Counted from the first letter of the stretch, positions 8,939 to 18,268 are shown. The stretch is DNA of 28,414 bases from Olsenella_L kribbiana (GCF_036408795.1 NZ_JAZGJP010000022.1:1-28414), one strand, 5' to 3'. Program-made: numbers and translations. Notes: a model not told the origin generated them from the sequence alone.

Positions 8939-9066
8939 CCAATCAGATGCTGACCATGTGAAATGACTTCATGCTAGCAGGCATCCAGGCGGTTCAGAAT
9001 CCATCCAGACGGATATTCACTCAATTGCACCCCAGAATTCATACGTAAAAGTCTTTATTCAGGCTC

Positions 9067-9094
9067 TTGCAGAACCGCTGAATTCCGATAATGT
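9067..9094 (+). promoter_or_regulatory. Possible promoter of the C39-like peptidase gene
   Basis: TTGCAG (9067-9072) and TAATGT (9089-9094) are separated by 16 bases in the divergent gap between the lysozyme and peptidase genes. This would give a leader of about 55 bases. Both boxes are imperfect. Confidence 0.35.
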
Positions 9095-9155
9095 CAGTTG
9101 AGTATCCACAACTCCCGGTCCGCGCTGACGCTGCGGACGCCTCTCTGGAGGAACA

Positions 9156-11249
9156 ATGAAATCACCCCTCATGAAAGGGATTGCCTGCGCCATGACGCTT
9201 GCCATGGCCCTGGCCCCCTGTCCTGCCCTTGCGCTGGAGACATCTGCATCCAAACCAGCCGAAGCCGCAGCCGGCGCTGCCACCCAGACTATGCCAGCTG
9301 GCAAGACAGACGCTGCCCAGGATGCGACATCAGCCAAGAGCAGCAGGGATGACGAGCCATCGTCCAAGACGTCTTCATCCGAAGCTGCCGCTGGAAAAGA
9401 TTCCGCCCAGGTGGGCAAGGAAGCATCCAGCGCAGGCAAGAGCGATCCTCAGAAAAGTGCACCAGACCCAGATGAGCCGGCGGATGATTCAGCAAAGGGA
9501 GATGCAGGCGGCAAGGACCCTGCTGCAGAGGACAAGAAAGCAGCTGATGGCATCGCCATCCTGTCTGGCGGCAGCTGGCAGAATACAGAAGATGGAAAGA
9601 AGCAGTATCTCAGGCAGGACGGAACGCTTGCCAAAGATGGCCTGTACGAGATAGATGGCAAGAGATACCTCTTCTCCAAGGATGGCATTGTCCAGACCGG
9701 ATGGCAGACAGTCGAATACCAGGGCAAGCAGCAGCGTTTCCATTTCCAGGATTCCGGCATTGCCGATACGGGCGTCAAGACCATCTCTGGCACGCTCTAC
9801 TGCTTCGATGAGGCAACAGCGGTCATGCTGACCGGATGGCAGACCATCGATGGCAAGACCTATCTCCTCGATACATCTGGCGCAGCGCTTCATGGCTGGC
9901 AGCAGATCGATGGCAAGTGGTACCGTCTCGACGATTCGACCTGCGTCCTTCAGAAGGGCTGGCTTGCCGAGGGCAGCAGCCGATATTGGCTTGATGAGAA
10001 GACCGGCGCCATGGCCCAGAGATGGGCAAAGGTACAGGACTTTTGGTATTGGTTCGATGCTCAGGGACACATGAAGACCGGCTGGCTCCTCCTGAACGGC
10101 ACCTGGTACTGGCTTGACCAGCAGACTGGGAAAATGGCGACAGGCTGGCAGAAGACAGACGGCACCTGGTACTACTTCTTGAGCTCGGGGGCAATGGCGA
10201 CAGGATGGGCCAAGGACGGCAGTACCTGGTATTGGCTCGACACGGATACCGGCGCGATGCAAACGGAATGGCTCCTCCTGAATGGCACCTGGTACTGGCT
10301 TGACAGCTCCGGAGCCATGGCGACGAGCTGGCGGAATGTGAATGGAAGCTGGTACTACTTCTTGGACTCGGGGGCCATGGCAAAAGGTTGGGTCAAGGAC
10401 GGCAGCACCTGGTACTGGTGCGCATCCTCTGGCGCCATGCAGACGGGATGGATCAAGCTTGACGGCATCTGGTACTGGCTTTCCGGTTCCGGAGCGATGC
10501 AGACCGGCTGGCTGAAGCAGGGAAATGACTGGTACTACCTCAATGGCTCCGGCGCCATGTGCACAAGCTACTTCAAGATCGGGGACTTCTGGTACTACGC
10601 CTACTCAAATGGCGTGGTCATGTATGAAGACGTGGCCTGGGACAGCGCCTGGAAGGAATATGTCATCGTTGGCTATGACTGGCATGCCCATACCTACCAT
10701 GGCACCATCCTTGATATCCCTTGGTATATCAACCAGTACGCTGAGGGTGCTCCGGAAGGCTGCGAGGGCGCTTCGCTTCTCATGGCACTGTGGTCCAAGG
10801 GTTACTGCCTGAACATGAGCTACAAGCAGTTCCTCAAAACCATGCCCTATGCAACCGATGGAAACCCCTACCACGGATTCGTGGGGACTCCCTACGCAAA
10901 TGACGGCAACTTCGACACCATCATGATGCCGGCTGTTGCGAAGTGGGGCGCAAGGTATGCCCACACTCTCGACATCACAGGTTGCAGCGTCTATGACCTG
11001 CTCTACCAGCTCTCTCTGGGACATCCTGTGATTGTATGGACTTCCTACAAGTTCTATCCGTCAACGAGGCTCATCTACTGGTGGGGCAGCTACAAGACGA
11101 ACAACCATGTCATGCTGCTTCGCGGCTTCGATGCCAAGACAAACACCTTCTATGTTGCTGATCCCTATATCGACGGTATGGAATGGGTTTCCTGGAATAC
11201 CTTCATGAACAGCTGGACTGTCCTCAGAGGCGCAGTGGCTGTCTGGTAG
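9156..11249 (+). CDS. Secreted C39-like cysteine peptidase with choline-binding-type repeats
   Basis: A 697-residue exported protein. Residues 1-27 are a signal peptide (LAMALAPCPALA). Residues 28-130 are a low-complexity Ala/Ser/Lys/Asp stalk. From about 130 to 490 come some 16-17 CW-binding repeats (GWLLLNGTWYWLD..GAMAT). Residues 520-697 form a Peptidase_C39_2-type papain-like domain with APEGCEGASLLMAL (Cys536), NNHVMLLRGFD (His651) and VADPY (Asp669), the expected triad order. The substrate is not evident; such domains cleave peptides or cell-wall cross-links. The ATG at 9156 has GGAGGA five bases upstream. Domain order is reversed relative to the lysozyme (repeats first, enzyme last), and the C-terminal cap of its neighbours is absent. 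It is divergently transcribed from the lysozyme gene. Confidence 0.88.
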   Translation: MKSPLMKGIACAMTLAMALAPCPALALETSASKPAEAAAGAATQTMPAGKTDAAQDATSAKSSRDDEPSSKTSSSEAAAGKDSAQVGKEASSAGKSDPQKSAPDPDEPADDSAKGDAGGKDPAAEDKKAADGIAILSGGSWQNTEDGKKQYLRQDGTLAKDGLYEIDGKRYLFSKDGIVQTGWQTVEYQGKQQRFHFQDSGIADTGVKTISGTLYCFDEATAVMLTGWQTIDGKTYLLDTSGAALHGWQQIDGKWYRLDDSTCVLQKGWLAEGSSRYWLDEKTGAMAQRWAKVQDFWYWFDAQGHMKTGWLLLNGTWYWLDQQTGKMATGWQKTDGTWYYFLSSGAMATGWAKDGSTWYWLDTDTGAMQTEWLLLNGTWYWLDSSGAMATSWRNVNGSWYYFLDSGAMAKGWVKDGSTWYWCASSGAMQTGWIKLDGIWYWLSGSGAMQTGWLKQGNDWYYLNGSGAMCTSYFKIGDFWYYAYSNGVVMYEDVAWDSAWKEYVIVGYDWHAHTYHGTILDIPWYINQYAEGAPEGCEGASLLMALWSKGYCLNMSYKQFLKTMPYATDGNPYHGFVGTPYANDGNFDTIMMPAVAKWGARYAHTLDITGCSVYDLLYQLSLGHPVIVWTSYKFYPSTRLIYWWGSYKTNNHVMLLRGFDAKTNTFYVADPYIDGMEWVSWNTFMNSWTVLRGAVAVW

Positions 11250-11755
11250 CCAAAAAAGACAGCTGTCGCAAAGGCAGGACCGTCTGGTTGAGCTGTTGCA
11301 GCTCCTGGATCCTATAAGCAATTCTATCGAAGGTCCAATTCCCGTACTCCGGGGGTCGGACCTTCGAATCTCTTCTGCCTTTTCACCAAATTCCAGTGGA
11401 TGACGTATGCTCCGGGGCATCAAAGCGAAGCACGCTTTGACCCTGGGACTGCACGAACTCGGTGGCGACGGTCCATATCTTCTGCCGCAACCCGCCAACG
11501 GAGAAGACGCAGCCAAAGACGTTATCTAAGTTCATCCGCAGCACACTCCTGTACGTTTGCAGCAGAAGTCGGCCTTGCCTCGGATTCCGCAGCTTATGCC
11601 CATCTCGCACATCATCTTCCATGCTGTCTTGTCAATGATGCACACGCTCTCCTATCCGGCGCTTGGGCACATCCTGATCTGGCGGAAGCTGCTGCCGTTG
11701 GACGGGTTGCTGAAGTCAGGACAGGCTTCAGCACGCAAGGTGCCGGAGAGCGTCA
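11250..11755. other. Long intergenic stretch with an unplaced hairpin and degraded-looking frames
   Basis: A nested hairpin lies at 11328-11366: outer arms CGAAGGTCC and GGACCTTCG, with an inner CCCG/CGGG stem. Its stem-loop recalls a tRNA arm, but no cloverleaf can be built. From about 11383 to 11760 short frames exist on both strands (79 residues minus; 67 residues plus), which I cannot assign. It may be a decayed mobile element. No clear terminator for the peptidase gene is seen. Confidence 0.35.
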
Positions 11756-11798
11756 GATGAAAGGCAGGACCCCGGAAGATACCGGAGCCCTGCCTGAA
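11756..11798 (-). terminator. Terminator downstream of the repeat-only surface protein gene
   Basis: Arms 11762-11768 (AGGCAGG) and 11789-11795 (CCTGCCT) with an inner CCGG pairing form a two-part stem, followed on the minus strand by TTTCATC. It lies 23 bases after the gene's stop codon. The T-tract is short. Confidence 0.5.
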
Positions 11799-11818
11799 AG
11801 TCCCTGATGGCGGAAATG

Positions 11819-12865
11819 CTATCTCCCTGGCACCCAGGCGCCGTCGGCACCGACATAGTATCCGTCGGGCGTCCTTGCATCCGTGAGCATCGCCCCGCTC
11901 GAGCCGAGATAGTAATTCCCTGCCCAGCAGTCGTGGAGCATGGCTCCGGAGGCGGCAAAGCAGTACCAGGAGCCGCCGATCTTCTGCCAGCCTGTCGCCA
12001 TCGCTCCGGATCCCGTGAGCCAATACCATGTTCCGCCGTCATTGACCCAGCCTGTCTGCATGGCACCGGATGTGCCAAGGTAGTACCAGCTGCTTTCCCC
12101 TGCCGGCTTGCACCATCCTGTCGCCATGAGGAAATAGGCTGGGCGGCTCTCATCCGATTCGTAGGATGGATTCTCGATTCGCTGCCCCAGATAGTTGTAG
12201 GGCTGGAAATAGTACCAGGACCCGTCTATCTGCTGCCAGTAGGTAAACTTGGGATCTGTGAGTGTCTGATAGATCCATCCGCCCGGAACGGTGGCAGTCC
12301 CCACGAACTCATAGTTGTAAGACCTCTGAAGCGTGATTTCCGGGATGTTCGCCCAGCCTTCCACAAACGCTCCATCAGCGCCAAAGCAATCGCAGTCGCA
12401 CCTGTCCTCCTCATCAAATTCAGATGCACCCGCTCGCACCACATAGGAGATGACTTCGCTCTGGGCCATTCGCCCATCATCGAGGTCGAAGTAGTACAAC
12501 TTGCCATCGACAAACGCGTAATATGTGCACATGCAACCAGCATGATAATCAGCGCTGTCTTTCTCTTCGCGAAGATAGTACCAGGAGCCATCCGTATCCT
12601 TGAACCAGCCAGTCTGCACCCAGCCTGCAGGATCGAAGTGGTACCATAGGCCGCCAATCTCCTTCCAGCAGCCGGAGGGATACGAGCCGTCGGCATTCCT
12701 GTACCAGCTGCCGCTGCCACTCTCGACCCACTGTCCCTGCGCCTCGTCGGCATATGCCTGCACCGCAGGACCGAGCGGCGCGATTGCCGCCACACCCAGA
12801 GGGGCTGCAATCGTGGCTGCGGCGAGTGCCGCAGTCAGCTTCGCTTTCCATCCACGCTTCGACAA
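11819..12865 (-). CDS. Secreted choline-binding-type repeat protein without an enzyme domain
   Basis: A 348-residue exported protein starting with a basic stretch and a hydrophobic signal (AALAAATIAAPLGVAAIAPLG..VQAYADE). Residues 45-110 and 235-325 hold CW-binding repeats. Between them is a divergent section with clustered cysteines (GCMCTYY near 107, DRCDCDCFG near 158). It ends in the cap YYLGSSGAMLTDARTPDGYY shared with the lysozyme. No catalytic domain is recognised, so an adhesin or surface scaffold role is only a guess. The start is odd: the TTG at 12865 lies 17 bases after a strong GGAGG. An in-frame ATA at 12877 sits at the ideal five-base spacing, so the true start may be ATA or a mutated ATG, adding MKAV upstream. 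Confidence 0.82.
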   Translation of the reverse strand: MSKRGWKAKLTAALAAATIAAPLGVAAIAPLGPAVQAYADEAQGQWVESGSGSWYRNADGSYPSGCWKEIGGLWYHFDPAGWVQTGWFKDTDGSWYYLREEKDSADYHAGCMCTYYAFVDGKLYYFDLDDGRMAQSEVISYVVRAGASEFDEEDRCDCDCFGADGAFVEGWANIPEITLQRSYNYEFVGTATVPGGWIYQTLTDPKFTYWQQIDGSWYYFQPYNYLGQRIENPSYESDESRPAYFLMATGWCKPAGESSWYYLGTSGAMQTGWVNDGGTWYWLTGSGAMATGWQKIGGSWYCFAASGAMLHDCWAGNYYLGSSGAMLTDARTPDGYYVGADGAWVPGR

Positions 12866-12877
12866 GACTGCTTTTAT

Positions 12878-13394
12878 GGAAGCCTCCTATCCGCATAGAG
12901 CATGCAGGTTACTGAACTTATCCTAAGGATGCATCTTCCGAGAGTGGCTCCGCTGTTGGTTCGGCATCTTCCCCCAAATGGTCGGTTAATGGCTAAATCG
13001 TGTCCTGTGCGGCCAGCCAGCCCGTTTCTTCCGTCCGTCATGCGGCCATGCCGGGATGGCGTACCCTGCAGTCTTCTTCTGGCAGCATGCAGAGCAGGTC
13101 TGGCTGGTATTCCGGCACCTACCATCTTCCGCTGCAATACGCCCACTGTCCCCTGCCACCGTCGCTACATAGACCTGGTGCTCGAGATTCGTACCACCCA
13201 GGGTACCGGTGTCGCCTACATAGCATTGAAGGCCGCTGGCAGGGCAATCTTCCATTTCCAGCCAAGACGCTTTCCGGCCACTTCCTCCTGATCATGGAGA
13301 CAGCGGAGGTGCGGACCTATGTGCCCTCTGGCCCAGATGCTGCACGGCGTTTGATGGCAGAGAAGATGTCAGGCGGCGGCTGACCATGCTGTTA
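12878..13394. other. Intergenic stretch between the surface-protein gene and gyrA
   Basis: No intact gene is recognised. The ribosome site for the leftward gene lies at 12883-12887. A short minus-strand frame (12986-13255) includes RNTSQTCSAC, listed separately as a possible transposon remnant. The rest is unassigned. Confidence 0.4.
12986..13255 (-). pseudogene. Possible remnant of a TnpB/OrfB-type gene (IS200/IS605)
   Basis: An 89-residue open frame contains RNTSQTCSAC, which resembles the first half of the TnpB zinc ribbon (usually NTSQTCSxCG). The expected second CxxC and the catalytic Asp residues are absent in this frame. A second frame nearby reads TGHDLAINR, vaguely like the family's end. 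Evidence is a single short motif, so this is weak; chance resemblance is possible. Confidence 0.2.
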
Positions 13395-13430
13395 CAAAAA
13401 CAGGGACCCCCCCGTAGGAGAGCCCCTGTC
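13395..13430 (-). terminator. Rho-independent terminator of gyrA
   Basis: On the minus strand, ACAGGGGC and GTCCCTGT arms (13424-13429 pairing with 13400-13405, plus flanking pairs) are followed by TTTTTG. It lies 23 bases after the gyrA stop and should end the gyrB-gyrA transcript. Confidence 0.8.
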
Positions 13431-13452
13431 TGTCTCATGCATCGTGAGGAAT

Positions 13453-16305
13453 CTATTCCTCGTCGCCGTCGATCGAATCCTCGTCGACCTCTTCCTCGCC
13501 GCCGATATCGACTGGCTCCTCGTCGTCGGCTTCCTTCGCGCCGGCAGAGGCAAGATCTAAGCCCATCTGGTTCGAATCATGCTTCGGAGCCTGCTTCTTC
13601 TTCGCGACCATGCGTGCCACGGCACTCACATGATCGTTCTCGGGCAGGTTCATGATGCGGACACCCTGGGTCGCACGCTTGAGACGCGGGATCTCGTTGG
13701 CGCGGACACGGATGACGACACCGGACTCGCTCATGATCATGAGCTCATGCTGCGGACCCACCACACGGCAGGCCACAAGCTTGCCCTTCTTGTCTGTCAT
13801 CGCGATGGTCTGCACGCCCTGGCCACCACGCTTGTGCTCAGGGTACTCGCTCACCGGCGTCCTCTTGCCGTATCCGTTCTCGGTCACGACGAAGAGGTCT
13901 CCGTTGCCGTTCGTAATCTCCATGCCGAGCACCGTGGCATCGCTCTTGAGCGTGATGCCGCGCACGCCGCCGGCAGCACGGCCCATCTCGCGGGCTTCGG
14001 ACTCGTCGAACATGATGGCCTTGCCGTCCGTCGTGACGAGGATGACCTTCTCGCCCGGCTTGACGCGGCGCACGTTGATGAGCTCATCTCCGCCCTTGAG
14101 GTTGATGGCGATGAGCCCGTCATGGCGTGTCTTGTCGTACTCGGACATGGCGGTCTTCTTCACGACGCCCTGCTTCGTGGCAAAGAGCAGGTACTCGTCC
14201 TTCGGGAAGTCGCGGCAGGTGATGACAGCTGTCGGATGCTCCCCCTCCTCGAGCGGCAGGAGGTTCACGATAGCGGTGCCGCGGGCATTGCGCGAGCCCA
14301 CCGGCAGCTCATGGACCTTGAGGCGGTAGACCTTGCCCCTGTTCGTGAAGAACATGATGTAGTCATGCGTCGAGGCAACGAAGAGATCCTCGACGAAGTC
14401 GTTGTCCTTGAGGCTCACACCGCGGATGCCCTTGCCGCCGCGCTTCTGTGAGCGGTAGGTGGCGACCGGCAGCCTCTTCACGTAGGAGGCATGGGTGAAG
14501 GTGATGACCATGTCCTCTTCTGCGATGAGGTCCTCGACATCGAGGTTCTCTGCCGCATGGGCATTGATCTTCGTGCGCCTCTTGTCGCCGTACTTGTCAG
14601 CGATCACATGGAGCTCGTCCTTGATGACACCCAAGATCTTTTCCTTGTGGGCAAGAAGGTCCTCGTAGTAGGCAATCATCTCGTGGAGCTCCTTGATCTG
14701 GGCCACGAGCTCGTCACGCGCAAGACCGGTGAGCCTGCGGAGCCTCATCTGGAGGATTGCCTCGCCCTGGATATCGTCGATCTGGAAGCGCTCGTTCATG
14801 CGCCTCTTTGCCTCTGCATCATCCCTGGAGGAGCGGATGATATGGACGATCTCGTCGATGTTATCGACAGCGATGAGAAGTCCCTCGAGGACATGGACGC
14901 GCTTCTTCGCCTTGTCGAGGTCATACTGCGTGCGCCTTGTCACGACGTCGACCCTGTGCTCGATGTAGTAGTGAATCATCTCGCGCAGAGACAGCGTCCT
15001 CGGCACGCCATCCACGAGGGCGATATCGATGACACCGAAGTTCGATTGGAGCTGGGTGTGCTTGTAGAGGTTGTTGAGCACGACCTCAGGCACCGCACCG
15101 TTCTTGAGGTCGATGACGATGCGCATGCCCTTGCGGTTGGACTCGTCGCGCAGGTCGGAGATGCCTTCGATCTTCTTCTCGTTCACGGCCTGAGCAATCT
15201 TCTCCTGGAGAAGACCTTTGTTGACCTGATACGGAATCTCGGTCACGACGAGGCGCTGGCGCCCGTTCTTGTTCTGCTCGACGTGCACCTTGGAGCGCAG
15301 CGTGATCGTGCCACGGCCCGTCTCATAGGCTTCCTTGATGCCGTCGGTGCCCATGATGATGCCGCCCGTCGGGAAGTCAGGGCCGGGGAGCACCTGCATG
15401 AGCTCGTCGGTCGTGACGTCGGGGTTGTCGATCATGAGGCAGACCGCATCGACGGTCTCCTTGAGGTTGTGGGGAGGCACGTTTGTTGCCATGCCGACAG
15501 CGATGCCGTTCGAGCCATTGACAAGCAGGTTCGGGAAGCCCGAAGGAAGAACGGCAGGCTCGGAGAGCGATTCATCGTAGTTCGGCTGGAGATCGACCGT
15601 CTCCTTGTTGAGGTCAGCCAGCATCTCCATGGCGGCACGCGTCAGACGGGATTCCGTATAACGCATTGCTGCTGGAGGATCGCCGTCGATGGAGCCGAAG
15701 TTGCCATGGCCATCGATGAGGGGAAGCCTCATCGAGAAGTCCTGTGCCATGCGGACCATTGCGTCGTAGATGGAGCTATCGCCGTGGGGATGGTACTTGC
15801 CCATGACTTCGCCGACAGTCCATGCCGACTTCTTGTGGGGCTTGTTCGGCGTGATGCCGGCCTCATTCATGGCGTAGAGGATGCGGCGGTGGACCGGCTT
15901 CAGGCCATCGCGCACATCAGGGAGGGCGCGGGCCACGATGACGGACATGGAGTACTCGAGGAAGGAGGCCTTCATCTCTTCTGCCATGTCGTCGGGCTTG
16001 AGCGCACCGCCGTGGATGTCGGAGAGGTCGAGGCGGGTGCCTGCCTCATCCGAAATCGTGTGGGAGAGGTTGGCACCGGCGAGGTTCAGATTCTCCTCGC
16101 CTGTATCCTCTTCCTCATCTCCGTATTCATCTTCATCGTCGTCGCCGTCGAGGTCATCGTCGTCAGACCCATCCAGGTCTTCCGTGTCCTCGTCGGTATC
16201 ATCCAGGTCGTCTTCGAACTCATCGCCGCGCTCGGGGGTCTCATTGTCGTCCCCGTCGCCTGCGAAGAGATCGTCTCCTGGATGCTTGTTGTTGTCGTCA
16301 GCCAC
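13453..16305 (-). CDS. gyrA: DNA gyrase subunit A, with a long acidic N-terminal extension
   Basis: The breakage-reunion subunit of gyrase, which introduces negative supercoils with GyrB. The catalytic tyrosine is Tyr216 in AAMRYTESR, and the quinolone-pocket stretch HPHGDSSIYD keeps Ser177 and Asp181 (E. coli 83 and 87), so it looks quinolone-sensitive. The C-terminal wrapping domain has the GyrA-box QKRGGKG. At 950 residues it exceeds the usual 820-880: about 94 extra residues precede the normal start, nearly half of them Asp/Glu (residues 10-75), and the C-terminus is also acidic. The GTG at 16305 is supported by AAAGGTGAT upstream and by its 13-base distance from the gyrB stop. The in-frame ATG nearest the classical start (residue 107) has no ribosome site. 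Confidence 0.97.
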   Translation of the reverse strand: MADDNNKHPGDDLFAGDGDDNETPERGDEFEDDLDDTDEDTEDLDGSDDDDLDGDDDEDEYGDEEEDTGEENLNLAGANLSHTISDEAGTRLDLSDIHGGALKPDDMAEEMKASFLEYSMSVIVARALPDVRDGLKPVHRRILYAMNEAGITPNKPHKKSAWTVGEVMGKYHPHGDSSIYDAMVRMAQDFSMRLPLIDGHGNFGSIDGDPPAAMRYTESRLTRAAMEMLADLNKETVDLQPNYDESLSEPAVLPSGFPNLLVNGSNGIAVGMATNVPPHNLKETVDAVCLMIDNPDVTTDELMQVLPGPDFPTGGIIMGTDGIKEAYETGRGTITLRSKVHVEQNKNGRQRLVVTEIPYQVNKGLLQEKIAQAVNEKKIEGISDLRDESNRKGMRIVIDLKNGAVPEVVLNNLYKHTQLQSNFGVIDIALVDGVPRTLSLREMIHYYIEHRVDVVTRRTQYDLDKAKKRVHVLEGLLIAVDNIDEIVHIIRSSRDDAEAKRRMNERFQIDDIQGEAILQMRLRRLTGLARDELVAQIKELHEMIAYYEDLLAHKEKILGVIKDELHVIADKYGDKRRTKINAHAAENLDVEDLIAEEDMVITFTHASYVKRLPVATYRSQKRGGKGIRGVSLKDNDFVEDLFVASTHDYIMFFTNRGKVYRLKVHELPVGSRNARGTAIVNLLPLEEGEHPTAVITCRDFPKDEYLLFATKQGVVKKTAMSEYDKTRHDGLIAINLKGGDELINVRRVKPGEKVILVTTDGKAIMFDESEAREMGRAAGGVRGITLKSDATVLGMEITNGNGDLFVVTENGYGKRTPVSEYPEHKRGGQGVQTIAMTDKKGKLVACRVVGPQHELMIMSESGVVIRVRANEIPRLKRATQGVRIMNLPENDHVSAVARMVAKKKQAPKHDSNQMGLDLASAGAKEADDEEPVDIGGEEEVDEDSIDGDEE

Positions 16306-16318
16306 GTATCACCTTTCG

Positions 16319-18268
16319 CTAGATGTCGAGGAACCGCACGTCCTTGGCATGGTTCTGGATGAAGTCCTTGCGCTTCTCTACCTGGGTGCCCATGAGGTCT
16401 TCGACGGCACGCTCTGCTGCCATCGCGTCGTCGATCGTGACCTTGAGCATGATGCGGTTCTTCGGGTCCATGGTCGTCGTCCAGAGCTGCTCAGGGTCCA
16501 TCTCGCCGAGACCCTTGTAGCGCTGCACGGTGTACTTCGTCGGATCCTCAAACTTCTTGGCCTCGATGGCGAGCTCCTCATCCGTATAGAGATACTTGCC
16601 ATGCTTCTTGCCCTTGGGCTTCAGCTGGTAGAGAGGGGGCTGCGCCACGTAGATGTAGCCTGCCTCGATCATGGGCTTCATGAAGCGGAAGAAGAACGTC
16701 AGAAGGAGGATTCTGATGTGGGCGCCGTCGACATCGGCATCCGTCATGATCACGATCTTGTGGTAGCGGGCCTTCTCGATGTTGAACTCCTCGCCCACGC
16801 CCGTACCGATGGCCGTGATCAGGGACTGGATCGTGTCGGAGGAAAGGGCCCTGTGCTCCTGGACGCGCTCGACATTCAGGATCTTTCCGCGAAGCGGAAG
16901 CACTGCCTGGATGGAACGGTCGCGCGCCATCTTTGCAGAGCCGCCTGCGGAGTCGCCCTCGACGATGAAGAGCTCGGTCATGGCTGCCTCGCGCACGGAG
17001 CAGTCGGCAAGCTTGCCAGGAAGGGACGCCGTCTCGAGGAGGCCGCGCCTTCTCGTTGCCTGGCGTGCCTTCTGGGCGGCAAGGCGTCCGCGTGCTGCCT
17101 GGGAGGCCTTCTTGAAGATCTCCTTCGCCTGGTTCGGGTGCTCTTCGAGGTAGTCGGAAAGCCCCTGGGAGACGATGCGGTTCGTGAGCGTGCGCATGTA
17201 GGAGCTGCCGAGCTTTGCCTTCGTCTGGCCCTCGAACTGGGGATCGGGAAGCTTGACAGAGACGATAGCGCAGAGGCCCTCGCGGATATCGTCACCCGTG
17301 AGGTTGGCGTCCTTCTCCTTCAGGAGGTTGTGGCTCCTCGCATAGTCGTTCATGACCTTGGTAAGAGCGGTGCGGAAGCCCTCGATGTGCATGCCGCCCT
17401 CTTCGGTGTAGATGTCATTGGCAAAGCCCATGACATTCTCCGAATAGCCGGCATTCCACTGCATGGCAACCTCGACCTCGCCCTTCTTCTCGAGCGGGGT
17501 GTCGGGGTCAGTCTTGCCCTCGATGTAGATAGGCTTGGAGCAGCCAGGCAGGATCTCCTTCTCATTGTTCAGGAACTTGACGAAGTCGATGATGCCGCCC
17601 TGATAGCAGAACTCATCCGTACGCGGGGTGAGCTCGCGCTCGTCCGTGAGGATGATCTTGAGGCCCTTGTTCAGGAAGGCCGTCTCCTGCAGGCGGTCAT
17701 GCAGCGTGTCGTAGTTGTAGACCGTCGTCTCGAAGATTTCGTCATCCGGCCAGAATGTGACGGTCGTGCCGGTCGCCTTCGAGGTGCCGATCTGCTCCAT
17801 CTTCTTCACGGTCTTGCCACGTGCGAACTCCATCTGGTAGATTCCGCCATCGCGCTTGACCGTGACGACCAGGCGCTTGGAAAGGGCATTGACGACAGAG
17901 ACGCCAACGCCGTGAAGGCCGCCGGAGACCTTGTAGGCATTGTTGTCGAACTTGCCGCCGGCATGGAGCACCGTGAGGACAACCTCGAGGGTCGGGATCT
18001 TCTTCTGCGGGTGCTTGGCCACCGGGATGCCACGGCCATTGTCCTCGACCGTGATGGAATTGTCGGGATGCACCGTCACTTTGATCTTGGTGCAGAAGCC
18101 AGCAAGCGCCTCATCGACGGAGTTGTCGACGACCTCCCAGACCAGATGGTGCAGGCCTGTGGCGCTCGTGGAGCCGATATACATGCCAGGACGCTTGCGG
18201 ACCGGCTCAAGGCCTTCGAGGACCTTGATGCTGCTCGCGCCGTATTCTTCTTTCTTGGGCACGCTCAT
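16319..18268 (-). CDS. gyrB: DNA gyrase subunit B
   Basis: The ATPase subunit of gyrase, 649 residues. The GHKL ATPase has EVVDNSVDEALAG, VEDNGRGIPV and GGLHGVGVSVVNALS. The transducer is followed by the TOPRIM domain with LFIVEGDSAGGSAKM and IMTDADVDGAHI, the metal-binding acidic residues. It lacks the extra C-terminal insertion of enterobacterial GyrB. The frame is open 24 codons upstream, but the family's usual start is MSVPKKEEYGASSI. The ATG at 18268 directly abuts AGAGAGG, whereas the GTG two codons later (18262) has that site at better spacing, so either is possible. It is followed closely by gyrA. Confidence 0.96.
   Translation of the reverse strand: MSVPKKEEYGASSIKVLEGLEPVRKRPGMYIGSTSATGLHHLVWEVVDNSVDEALAGFCTKIKVTVHPDNSITVEDNGRGIPVAKHPQKKIPTLEVVLTVLHAGGKFDNNAYKVSGGLHGVGVSVVNALSKRLVVTVKRDGGIYQMEFARGKTVKKMEQIGTSKATGTTVTFWPDDEIFETTVYNYDTLHDRLQETAFLNKGLKIILTDERELTPRTDEFCYQGGIIDFVKFLNNEKEILPGCSKPIYIEGKTDPDTPLEKKGEVEVAMQWNAGYSENVMGFANDIYTEEGGMHIEGFRTALTKVMNDYARSHNLLKEKDANLTGDDIREGLCAIVSVKLPDPQFEGQTKAKLGSSYMRTLTNRIVSQGLSDYLEEHPNQAKEIFKKASQAARGRLAAQKARQATRRRGLLETASLPGKLADCSVREAAMTELFIVEGDSAGGSAKMARDRSIQAVLPLRGKILNVERVQEHRALSSDTIQSLITAIGTGVGEEFNIEKARYHKIVIMTDADVDGAHIRILLLTFFFRFMKPMIEAGYIYVAQPPLYQLKPKGKKHGKYLYTDEELAIEAKKFEDPTKYTVQRYKGLGEMDPEQLWTTTMDPKNRIMLKVTIDDAMAAERAVEDLMGTQVEKRKDFIQNHAKDVRFLDI

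Noticed and set aside
11328..11366. tRNA-like stem-loop with a TTCGAAT-type stretch
   Set aside because: No acceptor, D or anticodon arms can be paired around it.
2220..12760. Regular 60-base repeats resembling a CRISPR array
   Set aside because: They are in-frame 20-codon choline-binding-type repeats inside genes, with diverged copies and no unique spacers.
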